27,464 bases of DNA from an uncultured Bacteroides sp. (GTDB taxonomy: Bacteria > Bacteroidota > Bacteroidia > Bacteroidales > Bacteroidaceae). Under the pieces are notes generated by a model. It was given only the letters and a program-made list of their open reading frames with translations. It was not told the DNA's origin and made no database searches. Position numbers and translations under genes: made by a program. Each line of letters starts with the position of its first letter. The stretch's first letter is position 1. The DNA lies in NCBI RefSeq assembly GCF_905207245.1, contig NZ_CAJLKP010000080.1, positions 1-27,464 on the forward strand. The letters are read 5' to 3'. Positions 1-6,055 of this stretch are shown here, piece after piece.

Positions 1-389
1 ACCCCGGCCGTAGTCAAAGCAACGATGTGCCCATCTTCCGCTATGCCGATATCCTACTGACCAAGTGCGAAGCCATCCTGCGCGGTGGTTCTGCCACCAA
101 TGGTGACACTCCGCAGAGCCTGTTCAATCAAATCCGCACTTATGTACACGCACCTCTGATTAGCGCCAATCCTACTTTAGACGAGTTGTTGGACGAACGT
201 GGCCGTGAATTCTTCGATGAGAACTGGCGCCGCAACGACTTGATTCGTTTCGGAGAATATGAGCGCGATTGGGGTTTCAAGAACATTGTCAATCCGGCAG
301 CCAAAACCAAACTGACCAACCGTATTTTCCCGTTGCCACAAAGCATACTGGATACTAATACCAACTGGAATCAAAATAACGGGTACTAA
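1..389 (+). CDS. SusD/RagB-family outer-membrane glycan-binding lipoprotein, C-terminal part (5' end outside window)
   Basis: The open frame runs in from the left edge (codons from base 3) to TAA at 387-389, so only about the last 128 residues are present. The conserved SusD C-terminal signatures are visible: a helix of the type FRYADILLTKCEAILRGG, then ERGREFFDENWRRNDLIRFG, the family's E-R..EF..E..R..DLIRF block, and a closing FPLPQSILDTN stretch typical of SusD ends. SusD proteins sit on the outer face of the outer membrane and hand oligosaccharides to a TonB-dependent SusC transporter, whose gene would be expected just upstream, outside the window. The following GH92 gene lies on the same strand 296 bases on, but a fold-back repeat and a terminator-like hairpin stand between them. 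Its specific glycan cannot be read from this fragment. Confidence 0.93.
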   Translation, partial: PGRSQSNDVPIFRYADILLTKCEAILRGGSATNGDTPQSLFNQIRTYVHAPLISANPTLDELLDERGREFFDENWRRNDLIRFGEYERDWGFKNIVNPAAKTKLTNRIFPLPQSILDTNTNWNQNNGY

Positions 390-390
390 C

Positions 391-564
391 TCAAGTTTCG
401 CAAGCTCAACTTTCGCAGTTGACAAGGTACAAAGTGACAAAGAAAGAATGTCAGCCTGTTTATTAGAATACGATATCCGGGAATCGTTTTTGATACTTTC
501 CCCCTCGTAAACTCGTCAACTGATGCCTTGTCAACTAAGAAGTTGAGCGGCATGCGAAACTTCA
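391..564. repeat. Imperfect inverted (fold-back) repeat just after susD
   Basis: The left arm, 391-427, starts two bases after the susD stop codon. The right arm, 526-564, is its imperfect reverse complement: both hold AAGTTTCGCA, GCTCAACTT and GTTGACAAGG in mirrored order, with a few mismatches and a 2-3 base length difference. The arms are separated by about 98 bases without a gene. The word GTTGACAAGG recurs in the repeat near 17491-17604, which suggests a dispersed family. It could act as a transcript end or be a small mobile fold-back element; the sequence does not decide. Confidence 0.7.
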
Positions 565-607
565 ATTACTAAATAATTGTTTTCTTTTAGAGTTTCTAAA
601 ACCCAAA

Positions 608-661
608 GCCCCGCATTGCAACCGACACACCCAAATCAGTCGGTTGCGGTGCCCGGCTTTT
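608..661 (+). terminator. Terminator-like hairpin 25 bases before the GH92 start
   Basis: The arms are 608-626 and 639-657, with 15 of 19 Watson-Crick pairs plus wobble pairing. The stem is closed by AACCGAC/GTCGGTT around a 12-base loop, followed by TTTTA at 658-662. A-rich sequence to its left (AAAACCCAAAG) makes it potentially bidirectional. It would end the susCD transcript or attenuate read-through into the GH92 gene. Bacteroides leader hairpins can also act post-transcriptionally, so termination is the likeliest reading, not the only one. Confidence 0.6.
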
Positions 662-685
662 ACCATTAAACAAAAACAACTGCCA

Positions 686-2959
686 ATGAAAAGCAAATTG
701 TTCACACTATCCATCCTGTTACTATTTTCTGCAAATACCTTTGCACAGGACACCGGACTTACAGATTACGTCGATCCCCGCATCGGTTCCGAAGGACTGG
801 GACGCGTGTTCATCGGCCCTTCCTGCCCCTACGGAATGGTGAAGCCTTCACCTGACTGCACCCCACGGCCCAATAGCGGCTGGCTACCCATGCCCGAACA
901 AGTAGACGGCTTCTCTCAGGTACACGTCAGCGGAACAGGAGGCGGACCCAAATACGGTAACATCTTGGTAATGCCTTTCGGGGATGGCATGGAGCGAATA
1001 AAACATATCGACCACCGCAAGGACGAAACCATCAAATTAGGATACTACTCCACCCAGTTTCAATCCTCCGGCATCCGAACCGAGATTACCACCGCACCTA
1101 AAGCATCATTTTACCGATTTACTTATCCCGCAGACTCCCTGAAATCACTGGCTATCGATGCCGGATTTTTCTTGGGAGAAAGTCCCGTGCCCGATACACG
1201 CGAAGCCCAACAGTTCGTCGGTTCCGAAGTGCAAATCATCTCCGACCATGAGGTTATCGGTTATACCCGCATCCGCGGCGGATGGAACAACGGACGCGCC
1301 TATACCGTATACTTCTACGCCGAAACAGACCAGCCTTTCACCCGTACCGCCACCTGGAAAGCGGATAAGATTACAGATGAAAAATCGCAATACGATTCAC
1401 ACCAGAAGACCGGCGCCTTATTGCGCTTCGATTCTTCCGCCGACGTAGTGCAACTGAAAGTAGGCATTTCCTTCCTCAGCTCCCAAAAGGCACGCCGGAA
1501 TGCACATTCCGACATTCCCCATTGGTCGTTCAAGACAGTGCACCAACAGTTATTAAGCCAATGGGAAGACCTCTTGCGCCGAATAGAAATATCTCCCCGC
1601 ACCCCCGAAGCACAGAAACGCATGTTCTACACCGGCCTCTACCACACCATGATTATGCCCGTAGACCGCAGTGGAGAAAACCCGCTCTGGGCAGATGACG
1701 AACCTTATTACGATGACTTCTACGCCATTTGGGACACCTACCGCACTTCGTCTCCACTGATTACCCTGATAGACCCGAAGCGCGAAGCAGACATTGTCCG
1801 CAGCCTCATCAACATCTACAAACGCGACGGCTACATGCCCGACGCCCGTAGCGGCAACTGCAACGGACGTACGCAAGGCGGTTCGAACGCTGAAATCGTA
1901 ATAGCCGATGCTTTCGTAAAGGGTCTGGAAGGCATCGATTACGAACTCGGCCTGCAAGCCATGCTGAAAGATGCAACCGTAGACCCCGGCGACCGCCACG
2001 AAGCGGAAGGCCGTGGCGGGCTTACCCCCTACCTGCAACTCGGCTATATCCCCTACGGCATCCCGCGTGCCGGAAACCGTACCGTTGAGTATTCCTACTG
2101 CGACTACGCCATCGCTCTCGTAGCCAAAGGCTTAGGCAAGGAAGACCTGTACCGCCATTATCTGAAACAATCCGGAAACTGGAAGAATCTGTGGCGCGCA
2201 GATTATGAGCATGCCGGAGCCAAAGGCTTTATCCTGCCCCGCGATGAAAAAGGAAACTGGCTGGATGAGATTACCTTCGGAAAATCCAATATACAAAAAC
2301 CGACCTTCACCTATACCCCCGTCACCTTCGAAGGCCCGTGGTACACTCCCTGGTGGGATATGTTTTTCTACGAGGCTTCTTCCTGGGAATATTCATTAAG
2401 TATTCCGCACGACGTAGCCGGACTGATAGAGGCATGTGGCGGTGCAGAGAAGTTTGAAGAACGTCTGGACATCTTCTTCGACCAGGGCTTCTTCAATGTG
2501 AACAACGAACCGTCTTTCCTCTCCCCGTGCCTTTATCACTGGATAGGAAAACCACATCGGAGCAGCGACCGCATCCACGAAATCATCGGTAAGAACTATA
2601 ACGACGGCCCTGTCGGCTTACCCGGCAACGATGATTCGGGAGCGATGTCCTCCTGGCTCGCCTTCCACATGACAGGACTCTACCCGAATGCAGGGCAGGA
2701 TTATTACCTCATCAACACCCCTTTGCTGGAAGAAACCACTTTCCGGCTGGATAACGGAAGGACATTCCGGATTTCCACCCAAGGACTTTCGGAGAAAAAC
2801 AAGTACATACAGTCCGCATCACTGAACGGAAAAGATTATCCTTACTCAGCCATACGCCATAAAGACATCATAGCCGGTGGCGAACTGATACTGAAGATGG
2901 GGAAGAAACCGGGTGAATGGGGTAAGCATCTATTGTTGAACAAAGAAAACAAAGAATGA
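686..2959 (+). CDS. GH92-family exo-alpha-mannosidase, secreted
   Basis: 757 residues from the ATG at 686. I prefer this to the upstream in-frame GTG at 644 because it gives a clean signal peptide (MKSKLFTLSILLLFSANTFAQ) and clears the hairpin at 608-657. The mature protein opens with LTDYVDPRIGSEG, the usual GH92 N-terminus. The central part holds DTYRTSSPLITLIDP and DGYMPD, and the catalytic block GLPGNDDSGAMSSW lies around residues 644-657 (N648, D649, D650), carrying the conserved aspartates of the inverting, calcium-dependent GH92 active site. The length is normal for the family. GH92 enzymes remove terminal alpha-mannose from N-glycans or yeast mannan; linkage specificity cannot be read from sequence. 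The stop codon overlaps the next gene's start in ATGA, implying translational coupling. Confidence 0.95.
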   Translation: MKSKLFTLSILLLFSANTFAQDTGLTDYVDPRIGSEGLGRVFIGPSCPYGMVKPSPDCTPRPNSGWLPMPEQVDGFSQVHVSGTGGGPKYGNILVMPFGDGMERIKHIDHRKDETIKLGYYSTQFQSSGIRTEITTAPKASFYRFTYPADSLKSLAIDAGFFLGESPVPDTREAQQFVGSEVQIISDHEVIGYTRIRGGWNNGRAYTVYFYAETDQPFTRTATWKADKITDEKSQYDSHQKTGALLRFDSSADVVQLKVGISFLSSQKARRNAHSDIPHWSFKTVHQQLLSQWEDLLRRIEISPRTPEAQKRMFYTGLYHTMIMPVDRSGENPLWADDEPYYDDFYAIWDTYRTSSPLITLIDPKREADIVRSLINIYKRDGYMPDARSGNCNGRTQGGSNAEIVIADAFVKGLEGIDYELGLQAMLKDATVDPGDRHEAEGRGGLTPYLQLGYIPYGIPRAGNRTVEYSYCDYAIALVAKGLGKEDLYRHYLKQSGNWKNLWRADYEHAGAKGFILPRDEKGNWLDEITFGKSNIQKPTFTYTPVTFEGPWYTPWWDMFFYEASSWEYSLSIPHDVAGLIEACGGAEKFEERLDIFFDQGFFNVNNEPSFLSPCLYHWIGKPHRSSDRIHEIIGKNYNDGPVGLPGNDDSGAMSSWLAFHMTGLYPNAGQDYYLINTPLLEETTFRLDNGRTFRISTQGLSEKNKYIQSASLNGKDYPYSAIRHKDIIAGGELILKMGKKPGEWGKHLLLNKENKE

Positions 2960-3510
2960 TGAAGAAACATATAATTCTATCCGCCGTGCTATGCCTGGGA
3001 TTCGCAGGAAACCTATTGGCACAAAACATTGTTCCCGATACGCTCCTGTTTGTATTCAAGCTGCATGGACAGACGCGGAAGTATGAAATGTCCTTCCGTG
3101 AGAAACAAGACTCTATCTACCTGCATTGGGGAATAGAGCGTTATCTGAAGTGGCAATCGGGCAGCTATGCCATGAGTTCCGAATCCGTCAATCAGGGCAT
3201 CCGCCTCAGTTTCCTGCAACCCGAAAACGGCAAGCACGTAAAGCTCTCCCCGGCAGAAACCGCTTACTTCCTCTCCCGTTCGGCCTACAAGCAACTGAAA
3301 GAACAGAACTCATTCGTTTACAACCAGACGACGTATTCTGTCCTGGAAGGGAATGAACAAGCTTTAGGCTGTCCGCTCATTCATGTGAAAGATGCAGTGG
3401 AAGGATGTGAGATGTGGATACTGGACAACCCTAAACTTCCATTGGTATGGAGAATGCAGAACAATCCGTTAGGGATTAATTGGGAAGTCGCCATCCAACC
3501 GTCTATTTAA
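2956..3510 (+). CDS. Small secreted protein of unknown function, coupled to GH92
   Basis: 184 residues with a signal peptide (MMKKHIILSAVLCLGFAGNLLAQ) and no lipobox cysteine, so probably periplasmic or secreted. The mature part looks beta-rich and holds two cysteines (in LGCP and EGCEMW) about 14 residues apart, which could form a disulfide. I recognise no catalytic motif or named family. Its ATG overlaps the GH92 stop by four bases (ATGA), so the two proteins are probably made together. Sequences such as FKLHGQTRKYEMSFREKQDSIYLHWGI and YFLSRSAYKQLKE may help a family search. A role with the mannosidase is inferred only from the overlap. Confidence 0.8.
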   Translation: MMKKHIILSAVLCLGFAGNLLAQNIVPDTLLFVFKLHGQTRKYEMSFREKQDSIYLHWGIERYLKWQSGSYAMSSESVNQGIRLSFLQPENGKHVKLSPAETAYFLSRSAYKQLKEQNSFVYNQTTYSVLEGNEQALGCPLIHVKDAVEGCEMWILDNPKLPLVWRMQNNPLGINWEVAIQPSI

Positions 3511-3589
3511 AGCAAATAACGTTCCTCAATAATGGTAAGTATGCCATCCTGTTAGCTTCTACCATCTGCAAATCCAAGGGAACATGAAG

Positions 3590-3725
3590 GTGTGTCAAAA
3601 GTTCTGATAAGCGTATCATTTTGTCATCCTGAGCGAAGTCGAAGGATCTCCTCTCTGTGCATTCAGGCGAGTAGATCCTTCACTACGTTCAGGATGACAG
3701 AGAGAAAAGTATGAAGTAATTGTGA
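3590..3725. repeat. Dispersed fold-back repeat, copy 1 (TCATCCTGAGCG family)
   Basis: The core arms are 3623-3649 (GTCATCCTGAGCGAAGTCGA then AGGATCT) and 3673-3698, its near reverse complement, with a short loop. The outer limits are approximate. The same arm sequence occurs at 5934-6015, where the element is longer. It has no open frame. This arm sequence resembles short palindromic repeats seen scattered through Bacteroidetes intergenic DNA, but I cannot count copies from one window. Confidence 0.75.
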
Positions 3726-3760
3726 AGATACACTGAAATGTAATAATCCCCCTACTTTTA

Positions 3761-3791
3761 TTTCTTTTTCTGCCTAATCTAATTACCTTTG
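3761..3791 (+). promoter_or_regulatory. Bacteroides-type promoter for the HU-like gene
   Basis: TACCTTTG at 3784-3791 matches the -7 box TAnnTTTG exactly. A TTTC at 3761-3764 stands 19 bases upstream in the -33 position. Transcription would start near 3798, just before the ACTATAGT array, which would then lie in the untranslated leader of the HU-like gene. The octamer TGCCTAAT occurs on either side of the -7 box (3771-3778 and 3793-3800), also 22 bases apart. Confidence 0.55.
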
Positions 3792-3813
3792 TTGCCTAAT
3801 GCGAGTTCGTTTA

Positions 3814-3901
3814 ACTATAGTTATCCGCAAGGAACACTATAGTACACCTTGCGGATAACTATAGTCAAACGCAAAGTATACTATAGTGTAACGAAACAAA
3901 A
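3814..3901. promoter_or_regulatory. Array of four ACTATAGT palindromes at 22-base period (candidate operator)
   Basis: The 8-base palindrome ACTATAGT occurs at 3814-3821, 3836-3843, 3858-3865 and 3880-3887, exactly 22 bases apart each time. Units 1-3 also form a perfect 19-base inverted repeat, 3814-3832 (ACTATAGTTATCCGCAAGG) against 3847-3865, centred on the second palindrome. The 14-base linkers of units 1, 3 and 4 share a CG(C)AA-type core, and the linker of unit 2 carries it in reverse. The array lies 70-157 bases before the ATG of the HU-like gene and downstream of its presumed promoter. Spacing of about two helical turns suggests cooperative protein binding on one DNA face, possibly by the gene product itself. 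In RNA, the 19-base inverted repeat would form a strong hairpin. Confidence 0.8.
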
Positions 3902-3970
3902 GTAGCGGATGAGCTACATCCCAACAGGCAACGGGATGCATCGGAATACCTATATAAAACAATTACAGTT

Positions 3971-4585
3971 ATGAGCTTAGAGTACGACCTTTATGAAACG
4001 CCCGACATACAGCAGACAGGCGAACAACAACCGCTTCACCCCCGTGTGGTTTTCAAAGGAACCATTGGTCAGGACGAATTTCTGGACCGTGTGCACAAAT
4101 TCACAGGTTTGAGCCGCAGCCTGCTTGCAGGCGCCATGCAGTCTTTTCAGGATGAATTGAGAGATTTACTTGCCGACGGATGGATTGTGGAAATGGGCGA
4201 CATGGGTTACTTCTCCGTATCCCTACAAGGGCCTCCTGTAATGAAGAAAAAAGATGTGCATGCACAGTCTATCAAATTAAAAAACATCAATTACCGTCCG
4301 GGCAGCCAGTTCAAGAAAGAAGTGTATTGGAAAATGGAACCACGACGTGGCGAATCTCTTACCCGTCCTCAAAAACAAGAACGTGACATGAATAAATGCC
4401 TGGAAATAATCAACAACCATTTGGCAAAGTACCCCTGCCTCACCCGTGCCAACTACTGCTACCTAACAGGATGCGATAAACAACGTGCCCTGAAAGAGCT
4501 GAATAGCTTCATCAACCGCGGGCTACTGATGCGCTACGGGACAGGCAAACAAGTGGTTTATGGGAAAGTGATGAAGCAGGAATAA
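3971..4585 (+). CDS. HU/IHF-like DNA-binding protein with extra C-terminal domain
   Basis: 204 residues. Residues about 25-120 match the HU-like fold common in Bacteroidales: a helix pair (TIGQDEFLDRVHKFTGLSRSLL), a helix ending in LADGWIVEMGDMGYFSV, then a beta arm (KLKNINYRPGSQFKKEV). Ordinary HU stops near 90 residues. Here residues about 140-200 form a second domain with a helix-turn-helix look (NKCLEIINNHLAKYP, LTRANYCYLTGCDKQRALKELNSFINRGLL) and a strand-rich end (MRYGTGKQVVYGKV), suggesting a winged helix. The likely role is DNA bending or regulation in the nucleoid. No Shine-Dalgarno site is evident, as is usual in Bacteroides. Its stop abuts the stop of the convergent phosphatase with no gap. 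The palindrome array upstream is a natural candidate for autoregulation (inference). Confidence 0.88.
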   Translation: MSLEYDLYETPDIQQTGEQQPLHPRVVFKGTIGQDEFLDRVHKFTGLSRSLLAGAMQSFQDELRDLLADGWIVEMGDMGYFSVSLQGPPVMKKKDVHAQSIKLKNINYRPGSQFKKEVYWKMEPRRGESLTRPQKQERDMNKCLEIINNHLAKYPCLTRANYCYLTGCDKQRALKELNSFINRGLLMRYGTGKQVVYGKVMKQE

Positions 4586-5821
4586 CTATTCCATCTGCTT
4601 CCCAAAGAACGTCTTCACTTCTTCCCATGAGTAATAGGGAGCCTTTTCACTCTTTATCGGCAAAGTCACCTCATTCTCATTCAACAGGAACTTCACCAAT
4701 ACATCATTTTTCTTGTTACGATAAAAGACAAGTTGCAGGTTGGCCCCCATCGGAGAAACGCGATAATCCTGCCATGCCAAGTGGAACTTCTCCATATCCG
4801 TCTCCTGATTGCTGCATCCTTCCACTTGCATCAAAGCAAGTAGCCGGATGAGATGGGTATCATGCCCGAAACGAAGGTCCGCCGCAGGAGTTCCCTTCCT
4901 GATGGCGGCATCCGCACTCTCCAGAATATTGCGCAGCAAAGGCACAGCGCAGCGAGGCATCAAGCCACCATTCAGCGGAGCGGCAGCATTGCAGACGTAC
5001 ATACGGGCGTTCACCGTCTTCCAGACACCTATCAGTTCTTCATACTCAAAGATGTCATAGAAGGATAAATCCAACTCTACGTTCTGCATATCGGCTGCAA
5101 TCCAGTAGAGGCTGCGCATCATGGCGTCGGGGTCGGTGATTGCAGCAGGGTTTATAAACAGGGAGGCCATCAGACGTTCCGGACGGACGTTTCTCTTCTC
5201 AAACTCCCTGAAACTACTCCGCCACGAAGATTCCTCGGAAGCGAACTTCTCGCCTTCGGGGGAAGTGTAGGCGATATAATCCATATAGCGTTGATACGCT
5301 CTGCGGTCTACGCGCAGGGCGGGATTCAGTTCTTTCAGGCGTTCAGTAAAGTAGCTCATGCTCAGAACGCAGCGCACGGAAGTGGACGAGCGGGCATCAA
5401 TTTGCACATCGCCACGAAATACCTGCGGGAAGTTGCGGAACATTCGTTCGGCTATCTCACGGTGCTGGCGCTCGCCAAGCGGGGTGATGCTGCCACTACA
5501 TCCGCGAGCGTCTTCCCAGACTTTGTGCAGACGCTCACGGACATCTATACCGAGGGGAGTGAGCCCGGAAGATTGATAAAGGGAGTCGAAGACGGAGACA
5601 ACTTCCGTATAACGTTCATCCGCCGTCATCCAACGGGAGCCATGACGACCGTAGTGACTGATATAGAAAGGCTCATATCCTGCCGGAACGGGAGTGGATA
5701 CTTCCGGCGGAGCGGGATAGGCATAATATATGCTTCCTGCTTGTTCGGGGGTTAATGCGGATTGGGAACGGGCGAAGAGACCGCATAATAAACACAGGAT
5801 AGTTATAATATATTGTCTCAT
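4586..5821 (-). CDS. Histidine acid phosphatase (branch 2), secreted; phytase/MINPP-related
   Basis: 411 residues with a signal peptide (MRQYIITILCLLCGLFARSQS). The histidine phosphatase signature is YISHYGRHGSRW, with RHGSR at 59-63 and nucleophile H60. A second core motif, ARSSTSVRCVLSM, is at about 143-155, and the proton-donor pair HD is at 320-321 (LRFGHDTHLIRLL). MINPP-type phytases often have HAE there, so HD points toward the general acid-phosphatase/phytase group. It would remove phosphate from phosphorylated sugars or inositols in the periplasm. It follows the GH28 gene on the same strand after a 226-base gap filled largely by a fold-back repeat. No clear -7 box precedes it, so it may depend on read-through. 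A link to phosphorylated mannose is plausible but unproven. Confidence 0.9.
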   Translation of the reverse strand: MRQYIITILCLLCGLFARSQSALTPEQAGSIYYAYPAPPEVSTPVPAGYEPFYISHYGRHGSRWMTADERYTEVVSVFDSLYQSSGLTPLGIDVRERLHKVWEDARGCSGSITPLGERQHREIAERMFRNFPQVFRGDVQIDARSSTSVRCVLSMSYFTERLKELNPALRVDRRAYQRYMDYIAYTSPEGEKFASEESSWRSSFREFEKRNVRPERLMASLFINPAAITDPDAMMRSLYWIAADMQNVELDLSFYDIFEYEELIGVWKTVNARMYVCNAAAPLNGGLMPRCAVPLLRNILESADAAIRKGTPAADLRFGHDTHLIRLLALMQVEGCSNQETDMEKFHLAWQDYRVSPMGANLQLVFYRNKKNDVLVKFLLNENEVTLPIKSEKAPYYSWEEVKTFFGKQME

Positions 5822-5886
5822 AATTACAGATTTGATTGTTTTTAATTCTTCATTAAATTATCATTCATCATCTTATCACTTTATCA

Positions 5887-6055
5887 TTAAGTAAATGAGC
5901 ATAATTAATTCATACTTTCTTTCACGAGAGTATCTGTCATGCTGAGCGTAGTCGAAGCATCTACTCTCCTTATGTTTCTATAGGGATAAGATCCTTCGAC
6001 TACGCTCAGGATGACGGATACTCAATATACGAATTAATTATGAGCATCTACTTAA
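5887..6055. repeat. Long fold-back repeat, copy 2, reaching into the GH28 stop codon
   Basis: The left arm, about 5887-5962, and right arm, about 5988-6055, are imperfect reverse complements. The outer parts share ATAATTAATTC and the TTAAGTA/TACTTAA ends; the inner parts share GAGTATC(T/C)GTCAT(G/C)CTGAGC followed by GTAGTCGAAG(C/G)ATCT. The left arm has about 8 extra bases. The right arm covers the GH28 stop codon (6048-6050) and its last two codons. The inner core matches the element at 3623-3698. The transcript would form a stem of roughly 65-70 pairs, which could mark or protect the operon's 3' end. Confidence 0.8.

Noticed and set aside
608..661. Riboswitch in the GH92 leader
   Set aside because: It is a single simple hairpin with a T-run and no multi-helix aptamer; a terminator explains it better.
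3814..3901. CRISPR array or plasmid-type iterons
   Set aside because: Repeats are 8 bases with 14-base linkers, far below CRISPR size, and neither cas nor replication initiator genes are nearby.
3590..6055. Composite transposon bounded by the two TCATCCTGAGCG elements
   Set aside because: The intervening genes are an HU-like protein and a phosphatase, there is no transposase, and the elements are themselves palindromes of different lengths rather than terminal repeats.
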